Source: VAZQ01 sp963835165
GTDB taxonomy: Bacteria > Pseudomonadota > Alphaproteobacteria > Rhizobiales > Xanthobacteraceae
Length of the DNA: 64,000 nucleotides
Direction of reading: 5' to 3'
Assembly (NCBI GenBank): GCA_963835165.1
Contig: CAWIGD010000052.1
Span: 124,001 to 188,000 of the forward strand
Each line of letters starts with the position of its first letter. Within the stretch, counting starts at the first letter, position 1. A model generated the notes under the pieces. That model was not told the origin of the DNA. It saw nothing but the letters and a program-made list of their open reading frames with translations, and did no database searches. Shown here piece after piece: positions 1 through 8,519 of the stretch. A program made the translations under genes and the position numbers.

Positions 1-2
1 AC

Positions 3-896
3 TATCCCTCGCGACCGATCCGTCTGATCATCACGAGCCCAGCCGGTTCCCTCGTCGACGTATTGGGTCGCTTGGTCGCCGAAGACCTCGGTGCTCGCCT
101 AGGCCAGACCGTTGTGGTGGACAATCGGCCGGGCGCGATGACCCAGGTCGGATCGGACGCGCTCAACCGGGCGCCGGCCGACGGCTACACTCTCATGATC
201 GGCACATCGGAACTGACGATGCTGCCCTTTCTCAAGAAAGGGTATCGTTATGATCCACTCAAGGACTTCACGCCGATTGCGCTGGTCGCCACGTCGTGGA
301 CGGTTTTTGCGGTCAATCCTGCCGTTCCGGCAAACACGCTTGCGGAATTCATTGCCTATGCCAAGGCCAATCCGGGACGCGTACGCTACGGCAGCGGCGG
401 GGTCGGCGGATCCCTGCACATCGCGGTCGAGATGCTCAAGCTCAAGACCGGCGCTGATCTCGTTCATGTGCCCTATCGGGGCGGTTCGCAAGCCGCCGCC
501 GACGCAATCTCCGGCCAGATCGAGATGGTTTCCATGGGACTTGCCAGCGCGCGCGTCGCCGAGGGTGGAAAGTTGCGCATTCTCGCTCAGACCGGTCCTA
601 GCCGCCATCCGATGTTCGCCGATGTGCCGACGACGGGTGAGTTCGGTCTTCCCGACGTCCGGATGGATACCTGGTTCGGTCTGATCGCGCCACCGAACAC
701 CCCCGAGCCGGTGGTTTCGCAGGTGGCGCGCGCGATCGAGACCGGCTTGCAGCAGCAAAGCTTCCGCGAGAAGCTGTTCCGGATCGGTTGTGAGGCGGTG
801 TGGAAGTCGCCGGCCGACTTTGCGGCATTCATTGCCGCCGACGGGGATAAATGGTCCAAGTTGATTCCGGCAATGGGCATTTCGCTCGCTGACTAG
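3..896 (+). CDS. Bug/TctC-family substrate-binding protein, 5' partial
   Basis: The frame is open from the first bases of the window, so the signal peptide and true start lie outside; 297 residues are visible. Family marks are YPSRPIRLIITSPAG at the visible start, DNRPGA, ADGYTLMIG, and a C-terminal WFGLIAPPNTPEPVV block. Bug proteins are periplasmic receptors for small carboxylates and related acids that normally serve a TctA/TctB membrane pair. No tctA or tctB is nearby, so this is an orphan receptor and its ligand cannot be named. It ends 71 bases before a deacetylase-like gene on the same strand and may share its transcript. Confidence 0.93.
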   Translation, partial: YPSRPIRLIITSPAGSLVDVLGRLVAEDLGARLGQTVVVDNRPGAMTQVGSDALNRAPADGYTLMIGTSELTMLPFLKKGYRYDPLKDFTPIALVATSWTVFAVNPAVPANTLAEFIAYAKANPGRVRYGSGGVGGSLHIAVEMLKLKTGADLVHVPYRGGSQAAADAISGQIEMVSMGLASARVAEGGKLRILAQTGPSRHPMFADVPTTGEFGLPDVRMDTWFGLIAPPNTPEPVVSQVARAIETGLQQQSFREKLFRIGCEAVWKSPADFAAFIAADGDKWSKLIPAMGISLAD

Positions 897-967
897 CTTA
901 TAGTGAATCCCGCAATCAGATGAAACACACCGCGCGCGACCGCCAATGGTCCGGGAGTGAGGGAGCT

Positions 968-1891
968 ATGTCCAAGGTGCTGAGTTGGCCGAACGGAAAG
1001 AAGGTCGCGGTGTCGGTGACGGTGATGTTCGAGACGTGGTCGGAGGGACATGCGCCGAACTATTCGGTGCAGACCACGCATCTGAAATCAGGAACCGTTG
1101 ATCATGCGAGCAAGGCCTGGTCGACGTATGGCGGGCGAGTCGGCGTGTGGCGGATCATCAACATGCTCGACCGTCTTCAGGTCCCGGGAACCTTCTTCAC
1201 GAGCGCACGCTGCACCGAGGAATACCCCGCCGCGGTCAAGCAGATCGTCAAGTCGGGCCATGACCTCGGCGGCCATTCCTATACCCAGGATCAGCTCTTG
1301 GCCTACATGACGGTGGAGCAACAAGAAGCCACGATCCGCAACAGCATCGACCTCCTCGAATCGTGCGGCGGCCGGAAGGTGACCGGTTGGGCAAGCCCGG
1401 TGGTAGCCTTCACGCCGGAGACCGCGGGATTGCTGGCCAAGGCAGGTCTGACCTGGACCACCGACGTAACCTATGCGGATCTGCCGATCAAAATACCTAC
1501 GCCCCACGGCGTGATCGCCGGCGTACCGACCACGGACTTCTCGGACAATCGCGTCATGCGCGCGTCGCCGCGTGACCTGTTCGACGTGTACAAGGGTACG
1601 TTCGACTATCTTCACCAGAACGAACCAATGAGTCTTCTCGTGTTCGTCATTCATTGCCAGTTCGGCGGTCGCCCCCTGATAACGGCGGTATTGCAGGATG
1701 TGCTCAAATACATCTCGCAATTCCCGGACGTCTGGTTTGCCCGCCACGAGGAACTGGGGCGGTGGGCGCTGGCGGCCGATGTCGACGAGCACACCTACCA
1801 GGACCGATATTTTGGTGATGCTGGCGCGGTACCGCGGTCGGACACCCGCCCGCACGCCGGCACGAGAACAGCCGCCGGCGTCCAGCGGTGA
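968..1891 (+). CDS. polysaccharide deacetylase / PuuE-like protein
   Basis: A 307-residue NodB-fold (carbohydrate esterase 4-like) protein. Visible blocks are VTVMFETWSEG (the usual DxD metal Asp region, here with Glu), GHDLGGHSYTQD (the HxxxH-like metal motif with only one clear His), and a C-terminal IHCQFGGRPL...FPDVWFARHEEL block typical of PuuE-like members. This branch acts on N-acyl or ureido compounds such as allantoin more often than on polysaccharides, so the substrate is open. ATG 968 is chosen over the in-frame ATG at 920 because GGGAGTGAGGGAG lies directly upstream. The last 30 residues are low-complexity and not conserved-looking. It may be co-transcribed with the upstream Bug receptor. 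Confidence 0.8.
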   Translation: MSKVLSWPNGKKVAVSVTVMFETWSEGHAPNYSVQTTHLKSGTVDHASKAWSTYGGRVGVWRIINMLDRLQVPGTFFTSARCTEEYPAAVKQIVKSGHDLGGHSYTQDQLLAYMTVEQQEATIRNSIDLLESCGGRKVTGWASPVVAFTPETAGLLAKAGLTWTTDVTYADLPIKIPTPHGVIAGVPTTDFSDNRVMRASPRDLFDVYKGTFDYLHQNEPMSLLVFVIHCQFGGRPLITAVLQDVLKYISQFPDVWFARHEELGRWALAADVDEHTYQDRYFGDAGAVPRSDTRPHAGTRTAAGVQR

Positions 1892-2029
1892 TGGGACGCG
1901 TCGAGGCGCGGGGCGTGCGAGCATAGGCCCGGTCTCGACCCGTACCGACGGACGTCCTTCGGTCTCGACGATTTGTCTGCTGCTCCCTACATAGACGGTC
2001 ATGATCATCGGGAACCTCATGAGGGCAGC

Positions 2030-2935
2030 ATGTCTATTCGGCCCGTAAAGCGGATCGTCGAATCGAAGCCGACCATGGAAGGGGCCGGGGTGAAGCTGCG
2101 TCGTGCCTTCGGCTTCGGAGACACCGGCGAGTTCGACCCCTTTCTGTTGCTGGACGATTTCCGCAACGATCGCCCTGACGATTACCGTGCCGGGTTTCCC
2201 TGGCATCCCCACCGCGGGATCGAGACCATTACCTATGTCCTGCGCGGGACCGTGGACCACGGCGACAGCCTTGGGAATCGCGGCACGCTTGGCGCCGGCG
2301 ACGTGCAGTGGATGACAGCCGGCCGCGGAATTCTTCATCAGGAAATGCCGCAAGGCGATCCTCAGGGACAAATGCATGGCTTCCAGCTTTGGGCGAACCT
2401 GCCGTCCTCGCTCAAGATGAGCGCACCGCGCTACCAGGACATTCCGGCGATCGAGATTCCGGAGGTCACCGATGATGACGGTACGCGCGTTCGCGTGGTT
2501 TGCGGCGACTTCTGGGGGAAGCGTGGTCCGGTGGACGGCGTCGCGGCCGATCCGCGCTATCTCGACGTCTGGGTTCCGCCGGGCCGGCGCAAGACCCTGC
2601 CGGTCGAGACCGAACGGCACGCCTTCGCCTACGTGTTCGAGGGCGACGGGACGTTCAGCCAGGCGTCACCGCCGCTTGGTGTCCTGACCGAAAAAGCGGG
2701 TGAGGACGATGAGACGCTGGTGCGGGAGCGGACGGGCAACCGCTCCCTGGTGCTGTTCGACAGCGGCAGCGAGGTCACCGTCCAGGCTGGCGAGAACGGC
2801 ATCCGATTCCTGCTGGTCTCCGGCAAGCCGATCGAGGAGCCGGTCGCGTGGTACGGGCCGATCGTGATGAACACGCAGGCCGAACTCCAGCAAGCGGTCG
2901 CCGAGTTGCGCAACGGAACGTTCATCAAGAGTTGA
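2030..2935 (+). CDS. pirin family protein
   Basis: A 301-residue bicupin. The pirin metal site is complete: H59 and H61 in FPWHPHRGIETITYV, then H103 and E105 in RGILHQEMPQ, matching the His-His-His-Glu set of known pirins in spacing. Pirins are cytoplasmic iron proteins; bacterial members act as quercetinase-like dioxygenases or redox-sensitive regulators of metabolism. ATG 2030 follows a GAGGG ribosome site. The gene stands alone on the plus strand, convergent with the thioesterase gene that follows. The exact role (enzyme or regulator) is not decided by the sequence. Confidence 0.9.
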   Translation: MSIRPVKRIVESKPTMEGAGVKLRRAFGFGDTGEFDPFLLLDDFRNDRPDDYRAGFPWHPHRGIETITYVLRGTVDHGDSLGNRGTLGAGDVQWMTAGRGILHQEMPQGDPQGQMHGFQLWANLPSSLKMSAPRYQDIPAIEIPEVTDDDGTRVRVVCGDFWGKRGPVDGVAADPRYLDVWVPPGRRKTLPVETERHAFAYVFEGDGTFSQASPPLGVLTEKAGEDDETLVRERTGNRSLVLFDSGSEVTVQAGENGIRFLLVSGKPIEEPVAWYGPIVMNTQAELQQAVAELRNGTFIKS

Positions 2936-3010
2936 GCGCTCGACCACCGTCGTCTGCCTCGGGCGAAGGGGTTGTGATTTTGCCCGAGGCGTTGCGTCGT
3001 GCGCCGGCGC

Positions 3011-3421
3011 TCACGCGCCCAGCTTTTTCTGGATACGCTGATCGAAGCGCGCGACGTTGACGACGACGCGTTCGTGAGAGCCATTGCCGATCGGCTCCTT
3101 CTCGTCGCGAGCCTCGACCTGGAATACGAGCGTGCGGCCATCGATTCTGACCAGCTCAGCCGTCGCGCGGATGCGCATTCCGACAGGCGTGGCGGCGAAA
3201 TGGCGGACATCGAGATGGATGCCGAGACTTTGATGACCGTCAGGGAGGAGGTGCTCGACTGCCGCCAGTGCCGCGGCCTCGATCACATTGATCATGACCG
3301 GAGTGGCAAGCACAGGCACTCGTCCGCTGCCGATGCGGGGGGCGGTGTGTTCCACGCCGACCAGCAGATCTGCCGATCCCACCATCCCGGGTTTCAAATG
3401 CGACAAGTCGAGCATGTGCAA
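3011..3421 (-). CDS. hotdog thioesterase, FlK (fluoroacetyl-CoA thioesterase) type
   Basis: A 136-residue single hotdog domain. The catalytic triad of FlK (Thr42, Glu50, His76) has counterparts at T40 (VLATP), E48 (MINVIEAAA) and H74 (DVRHFAATPVG), each offset by exactly two residues. The family hydrolyses acyl-CoA esters in the cytoplasm. FlK itself is specific for fluoroacetyl-CoA, but most relatives in soil bacteria have unknown substrates. The gene is convergent with pirin and stands alone on the minus strand. A second ATG lies two codons inside, so the start could be 3415. Confidence 0.8.
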   Translation of the reverse strand: MHMLDLSHLKPGMVGSADLLVGVEHTAPRIGSGRVPVLATPVMINVIEAAALAAVEHLLPDGHQSLGIHLDVRHFAATPVGMRIRATAELVRIDGRTLVFQVEARDEKEPIGNGSHERVVVNVARFDQRIQKKLGA

Positions 3422-3742
3422 TCGCCAGGATGGGATCTGTCCCCGCGTCGTCGTCGCGGGGATGTCGCATTGTCCCAGACACAGTATTTGAGTTCAACCC
3501 GACGTGTTCGATCGCGTGAGCCGCGCGAGGTGAATGCAGGTCCCGGCTCGAAGCCGCGAAGCGCTGGTGCGGGCACGCTGCGGGTCGGATGGGTGCCAAG
3601 CCCGTTTCGGGAACTTAACCTTGCGCAGACGCCGGAGAGGCCGCCGGGAGTGCCCGTGCACCTGCCGCCGCGGGAACCTATCGTCGGCTTTTAGCGTTCC
3701 AATCGCGGGCGGGCTTGTATTCGGTCATTGCGAGGCTTCGCC
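3422..3742. other. intergenic region between divergent genes, with one GC hairpin
   Basis: No gene is seen. The region separates the thioesterase (minus) from the sugar dehydrogenase (plus), so both promoters should lie here. The only structure noted is a perfect 7-bp stem at 3441-3461 (CCCCGCG, 7-nt loop, CGCGGGG). No T-run follows it, so it is not a classical terminator. Confidence 0.5.
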
Positions 3743-5080
3743 GTGAAGACAAGCACGAATTTATTGATCATCGGATCAGTTTCATTTCTTCTCAGCGCCT
3801 GCGGCGATGCCGCCAAGTTGCCCGAACAGGCCGGGATCGGGCCCAACCCCACCATATCGCCGCCAAACACGACGCTCATCCCCACCGTCAACATCGCCGC
3901 CGCGAAGGGTTGGCCTGAGGGCGCTCAGCCGACGCCGGCGTCGGACCTCGCGGTCAACGCCTACGCCACCGGGCTCGATCACCCCCGTTGGCTCTACGTC
4001 CTTCCCAATGGCGACGTCCTCGTGGCCGAAACCAATGGCCCGCCGCGGCCGGAGGACGCCAAAGGCATAAAAGGCTTTTTCTTTCACATGGCGCAGAAGT
4101 GGGCCGGCGCCGGCGTCCCAAGCGCGAACCGCATCACTCTCCTGCGTGACGCCGACGGCGACGGGGTTGCGGAGACCCGATCGGTCTTCCTCAAAGACCT
4201 CAACTCGCCTTTCGGCATGGCGCTCATCGGTCACGACCTCTACGTCGCCAACACCGATGCGATCTTGCGCTTTCCCTATGCGGATGGGGAGACCCAGATC
4301 AACGCGGCGGGCGTGAAGGTCGCCGACCTGCCTGCCGGTCCCATCAACCATCACTGGACGAAGAACATTATCGCCAGCCGCGACGGTTCGCATCTCTATG
4401 CGACCGTGGGGTCGAACAGCAACGCCGCCGAAAATGGACTGGACAAGGAGGATCGCCGCGCGGCCATTCTGGAAATCGATCCGGCGACCGGCCAGTCGCG
4501 GGTATTTGCGTCGGGCTTGCGCAACCCCAACGGAATGGCCTGGCAGCCGGAGACCGGGGTGCTGTGGACGGTGGTGAATGAGCGGGACGAACTCGGCAGC
4601 GATCTCGTGCCCGACTACCTGACCTCGGTGAAGGACGGCGGGTTCTACGGATGGCCGTTCAGCTATTACGGGCAGCACGTGGACACCCGGGTCGATCCGC
4701 AGCGCCCTGATCTGGTGGCCAAAGCGATCGTGCCGGACTATGCGCTCGGCAACCACACCGCCTCTCTGGGGCTCACATTCGCCCAGGGCACGGCGCTGCC
4801 GGAGCAATACAGGAACGGCGCGTTCGTCGGGCAACACGGCTCGTGGAATCGCAAGCCCCGCAGCGGATACAAGGTCATCTTTGTGCCGTTCGCCAATGGT
4901 CAGCCGGCGGGACAGCCGTCGGATGTCCTCACCGGCTTCATCAACGCAGACCGCGAGGCACTCGGTCGCCCGGTCGGCGTCGCGATCGATCGGGCCGGCA
5001 GCTTGCTGGTCGCCGACGATGTCGGCAACGCCATCTGGCGCGTCGGAGCCGCTCCCGCAAAGGCGGCGATGGGGAACTGA
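3743..5080 (+). CDS. PQQ-dependent sugar dehydrogenase-like lipoprotein
   Basis: A 445-residue six-bladed propeller of the soluble glucose / L-sorbosone dehydrogenase family. The N-terminus is a lipoprotein signal (hydrophobic stretch then LLSAC), so the protein is probably anchored on the periplasmic side. Family blocks include GLDHPRWLYVLPNGDVLVAE, RNPNGMAWQPETGVLWTVVN, GGFYGWPFSYYG, VGQHGSWNR and a terminal PVGVAIDRAGSLLVADD. Relatives oxidise sugars with PQQ and pass electrons to the respiratory chain; no PQQ biosynthesis genes are in the window. GTG 3743 is preferred to the in-frame TTG at 3728 because GAGG sits seven bases upstream and the signal peptide then starts MKTSTNLL. Confidence 0.87.
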   Translation: MKTSTNLLIIGSVSFLLSACGDAAKLPEQAGIGPNPTISPPNTTLIPTVNIAAAKGWPEGAQPTPASDLAVNAYATGLDHPRWLYVLPNGDVLVAETNGPPRPEDAKGIKGFFFHMAQKWAGAGVPSANRITLLRDADGDGVAETRSVFLKDLNSPFGMALIGHDLYVANTDAILRFPYADGETQINAAGVKVADLPAGPINHHWTKNIIASRDGSHLYATVGSNSNAAENGLDKEDRRAAILEIDPATGQSRVFASGLRNPNGMAWQPETGVLWTVVNERDELGSDLVPDYLTSVKDGGFYGWPFSYYGQHVDTRVDPQRPDLVAKAIVPDYALGNHTASLGLTFAQGTALPEQYRNGAFVGQHGSWNRKPRSGYKVIFVPFANGQPAGQPSDVLTGFINADREALGRPVGVAIDRAGSLLVADDVGNAIWRVGAAPAKAAMGN

Positions 5081-5186
5081 TCCAGGCGCGGATCGAGCTG
5101 AGGTGACGCTGGTCAGTGGCCTGTCGTCCGGCCCGAACCGCACGATGCATGCGCGAGGTTCGGGCGGCAGGGGAGGCGCGTGTCGG

Positions 5187-7016
5187 TTAAAGAGTGCACG
5201 ACCTCGTATGTTTCATGTGCTCGAGCTGGGTTGGAATGATGACGCAGTCGTGGTGGCCGCCATTGCTCGGCCAGATACCGACCAGTTCGTCCGTCTCCGC
5301 ATCGATGAAGGCAATGCCGCTGGAGAGCCGCTGGAAGCCGCTGAACACGCCCACTACGTATTTGCCGTCATAGGTAATGGCCAGGGTTTGCATATCCGGC
5401 CCGATGCCCTGGATTTCCTTCTTGATCTTCCACGTATTGGTATCGACGACCATGACGCCGCTGCTGGCGGGCGAGGGGTGGAGGATCGAGAGGTAGAGCT
5501 TGGAGCTGTCGATGGAAAAGACCATGTGGAACGGGTTCGGATATTTGCCGCGCCACAGAGGGTCTTCGATATGCGCGATCTTTTTCCAGTTGCGCGGATC
5601 GGAATCGCTTGAATCGAAGACGGAGCAGTTGTTCTCGCGCAGATTGTTCATCATGCAGAGGAAGCGGCCGTCGGGAGAGAAGCCGACCTCGTGACCGGGC
5701 GAGAAGATCTTGTCGAACGTCACCTCCCAGTGATCGTTGTCGATCTTCTTGATCGGGTATTGGTTCGGCGCATCCTTGTTGAACTGGAGAAAGGCCACCG
5801 GCTCGAAATTCTTTTCGGCGTCGAGGATCACCTGGCCTCCGCACAGCCGCACGACGGTGGACGCCCAACGTCCGGACGGATGCCATATGGTGCCGTCGGC
5901 GCCGCAGAGACCATGGACATCGTCGCCGGGGATCGTCCCCTCTTCGACGAACAGTTCGCCCATCGGCACCATTTCCCATTCGATCTTCTGACCCTTGGTG
6001 CCGAGATAGTCGTACTTGCCGGTCTTCGGATCGGGATAGATCCTGGATATCTTGAGGGTGCCCCCTTTCTGCCAGCCCTCTGCGAGATTGCGGACGTTGG
6101 GCACCCAATCATATTTGATCGCGGCGATCACTCGCGAGGTGCGCCGGTCGAAGCACGCCGCGATGTCTTTCTGCCCGTCCGTGACGAAGTATCGCTCCGC
6201 GGTCTTGGGATCGATGGTCACATGGACGCCAAGGCCGAGGCCCGTGGATTCCGCGACGTTCTCCATCAACTCCATCTGGGCGCCGTCGAAGCGGACGCGA
6301 TAGATGTTGAAGCCTTCACCCGGCGTCTCGATGTTGGTGGGGATCCCGTAGATCAGGGCATTCTTGCCGCCCTGCGTGCTGTTGATCCACTCGAAGCCCT
6401 TTGCCGGATCCGCGCTCGGGAAGGCGCAAAGGTGATGCGAGATCGGATTGTAGTCGCCATAATTCCAATATGAGATCCAGGCGAGCGCGCGGCCGGTCTC
6501 GAGGTTGACGGCATAGGTGCCGCCGCCGAGCTTGGTCGGCATCAGAAGAACCCAGCTGCCGAAATTCCGCCCGCCGACGTCGGCCTTGGGATTGACGAAT
6601 TCACGATCGATCGGATGGCGCTGGGCCTCGGTGTAGGTGCCGCCACCGTGCTGAAGTCCCTGGGCCGGAATGCTCTGACCGGTGACCATCGGATAGCCGA
6701 GCGTGACCGCCTCGCCCACCACCGCGGTGCCGGCCACCCATGTCAGCAGGCTGCGGCGATTGACCTTCGTCGGCGCCTTTGGCGGCGGTTCGGCGAGTTG
6801 CACCTTTTGTTGCTGCTCGCGTGCGATCTTTTCCTGGAGGTACTCCGAAAAGACCTCGTGGTCCTGCCGCGCCACTTCGGCCTTGCGCTGCAGATAGCTC
6901 TGTTCGGGGCTCAGCGGTCTGTCCGGCGCACGTTTTGGCTGGTTCTCGACGTCCAGCTTCGGAAGAGGTGCATCCTCCGCGGCCTCTTTCATTCTTGGCT
7001 TGCGCGCGTCGGACAT
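5187..7016 (-). CDS. nitrous-oxide-reductase-like copper beta-propeller protein (thiocyanate dehydrogenase-like)
   Basis: A 609-residue protein that reads as a seven-bladed propeller related to the N-terminal domain of N2O reductase and to thiocyanate dehydrogenase. Candidate copper ligands are H194-H195 (PISHHLC), H265 (GLGVHV), H368 (GDDVHG), H442 (GHEVGF), H497 (PFHMVF) and H588-H589 (GGHHD), the spacing pattern of the CuZ-type His set. There is no C-terminal CuA cupredoxin domain, which rules out a normal NosZ. Residues 1-84 are a charged, Gln/Lys/Glu-rich extension before a twin-arginine segment (KVNRRSLLTWVAG, residues 84-96) and a hydrophobic stretch, so export or N-terminal anchoring by Tat is likely. 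ATG 7016 has GGAGG nine bases upstream. It is the last gene of a minus-strand cluster with its own ABC pair. Function is inferred; thiocyanate is one possible substrate, not shown. Confidence 0.75.
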   Translation of the reverse strand: MSDARKPRMKEAAEDAPLPKLDVENQPKRAPDRPLSPEQSYLQRKAEVARQDHEVFSEYLQEKIAREQQQKVQLAEPPPKAPTKVNRRSLLTWVAGTAVVGEAVTLGYPMVTGQSIPAQGLQHGGGTYTEAQRHPIDREFVNPKADVGGRNFGSWVLLMPTKLGGGTYAVNLETGRALAWISYWNYGDYNPISHHLCAFPSADPAKGFEWINSTQGGKNALIYGIPTNIETPGEGFNIYRVRFDGAQMELMENVAESTGLGLGVHVTIDPKTAERYFVTDGQKDIAACFDRRTSRVIAAIKYDWVPNVRNLAEGWQKGGTLKISRIYPDPKTGKYDYLGTKGQKIEWEMVPMGELFVEEGTIPGDDVHGLCGADGTIWHPSGRWASTVVRLCGGQVILDAEKNFEPVAFLQFNKDAPNQYPIKKIDNDHWEVTFDKIFSPGHEVGFSPDGRFLCMMNNLRENNCSVFDSSDSDPRNWKKIAHIEDPLWRGKYPNPFHMVFSIDSSKLYLSILHPSPASSGVMVVDTNTWKIKKEIQGIGPDMQTLAITYDGKYVVGVFSGFQRLSSGIAFIDAETDELVGIWPSNGGHHDCVIIPTQLEHMKHTRSCTL

Positions 7017-7117
7017 AGCCCAGTTCCTCCACTTTCCGTGCATGGCTCGCTTTATTGCACAACAATGTCGTTCGGCGATCAAGATTATCCGCTCTCCCAT
7101 TCTGGACTCTCAACATC

Positions 7118-8518
7118 TCAATGGGGTGGCATTGGGATCCACACGGGCGGCTTCCCCGAAAAGCGCATCCGCTTCAGCACCACCTCGTCGGCGATGTCGA
7201 ACGGCTTGAGGTAGACGTAATAGTTGTCCTTGCGCTCGAATACGTCGTCGCTCGGCGTGCTGCTGGGACTGACCAGCATCGTGCCGGAAAAGCGCACATG
7301 CATATAATTAGGCAGCAGTTGCGCGTAGTCCCGCACGCGTGCGTCGAACAGATAGCGATAGGTCTGCTTGCCCTCGATCCTGAGCACGCCGCTCGCGCTG
7401 TCCTCGATCGGCTTCATCGGCACTTCCTGCCAGACGGTCTTGACCTGCACATAGGCGCGCAGGTCGGGCGACATGACATAGATCGGCGGCCCGCCGCCGA
7501 CGTTCTGCAGATAGGTCGTCAATTCGTAACGCCCGTCGCCCAGGTCGGTGACCGATTGGACATCGCCGCGAAGGCTGTTGAGCGCCAAATGCTGCAATGC
7601 CAAGGACCGTGCCTCGCGCTCCCGAACCCGCATCTTCTGATATTTGTCGACCCCGAAATCCGCCAGCAGGATGCCGCCGAAGATCACCGCTCCTGCCAGC
7701 AGGAAGATCTGAACACCGCGCCACAGGCTGGAGCCGAGGCGAATGGGCGCAACCACCGCGGCGGACAGCGCGAGTTCCGCTGGCGCGTCGACCTCGGCTG
7801 GTCCGAAGCGCCGCGGGCGTTCCGGATCCACCTCTACCTGCGGCAGGTCAGTGGCCGCGAGTACGCCCTGGCGCATTTCGTAAGTCCGCCGCGCGCGCCT
7901 GGCCAGTTCCAGGTTGTGGGTGACGAGGACGAAGCCGAAGGATTCCGTCCGCTGCAGCTGCTCGAGCAGATCGATGATGTCGGTCTCGGTGTCCTCGTCG
8001 AGATCGCTGGTCGGCTCGTCGGCGAGCAGCAGCGGCGGCGAATTGATGAGCGCACGGGCAATCGCGACGCGGCGCTGCTCGCCGCCGGACATGCTGCCGG
8101 GATACGCATCGGCGCGCTCCCGCAACCCGACACGTGCCAGCAGATCGTACGCGCGCGCATACGCCTGCCCGGCATCCATGGTACGGCCGAGCAGAGCCGG
8201 AACGGCGACATTGTCCACCGCGGTCAGGTTCGACAGCAGGCTCGGGAACTGAAAGATGAAGCCGATGCGGCGTGAGCGAAAGGTAGCCAGCTCCGCTTCC
8301 GAAAGCGTCCAGACATCGGTGCCGTCGAGCAGGAGCTTGCCTTCGGTCGGCCTGGTCAAGGCGCCGAGCATGGCCATCAGGGTCGATTTGCCCGATCCGG
8401 ACCGGCCGACGATCGAGACGAAGTCGCCGACCTGCAGCTCGAGGCTGGCGCCGCGCACGGCCTCGTCGCCTGAAGCGGTACCGTAGCGTTTGGTCAGTGA
8501 CTGCGCCGAGAGCGTCAC
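7118..8518 (-). CDS. ABC transporter ATPase (LolD/MacB type) fused to a membrane-periplasmic domain
   Basis: 466 residues in two parts. Residues 1-225 are a LolD-like ATPase: Walker A GRSGSGKST (38-46), signature MSGGEQRR (143-150), Walker B LLLADEPTSDLDE (163-175) and the switch His in VTHN (200-202). After a linker, residues 268-288 (GVQIFLLAGAVIFGGILLAD) form one membrane helix, and residues 289-466 form an apparently periplasmic, Tyr/Val-rich domain that I do not recognise. Most LolD-type ATPases stop near 230 residues, so the fusion is unusual. It starts one base after the permease stop and ends 101 bases before the copper-propeller start. It probably powers transport or site assembly for that enzyme, by analogy with NosF. 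Confidence 0.82.
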   Translation of the reverse strand: MTLSAQSLTKRYGTASGDEAVRGASLELQVGDFVSIVGRSGSGKSTLMAMLGALTRPTEGKLLLDGTDVWTLSEAELATFRSRRIGFIFQFPSLLSNLTAVDNVAVPALLGRTMDAGQAYARAYDLLARVGLRERADAYPGSMSGGEQRRVAIARALINSPPLLLADEPTSDLDEDTETDIIDLLEQLQRTESFGFVLVTHNLELARRARRTYEMRQGVLAATDLPQVEVDPERPRRFGPAEVDAPAELALSAAVVAPIRLGSSLWRGVQIFLLAGAVIFGGILLADFGVDKYQKMRVREREARSLALQHLALNSLRGDVQSVTDLGDGRYELTTYLQNVGGGPPIYVMSPDLRAYVQVKTVWQEVPMKPIEDSASGVLRIEGKQTYRYLFDARVRDYAQLLPNYMHVRFSGTMLVSPSSTPSDDVFERKDNYYVYLKPFDIADEVVLKRMRFSGKPPVWIPMPPH

Positions 8519-8519
8519 G

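Noticed and set aside
1088..2620. A 510-codon minus-strand frame over the deacetylase and pirin genes
   Set aside because: It lies antisense to two recognised genes and shows no family motif.
5187..7016. Calling the copper-propeller gene nosZ
   Set aside because: The CuA cupredoxin domain is absent and nosR, nosD, nosL and nosY in their usual form are not present, so N2O reductase is not supported.
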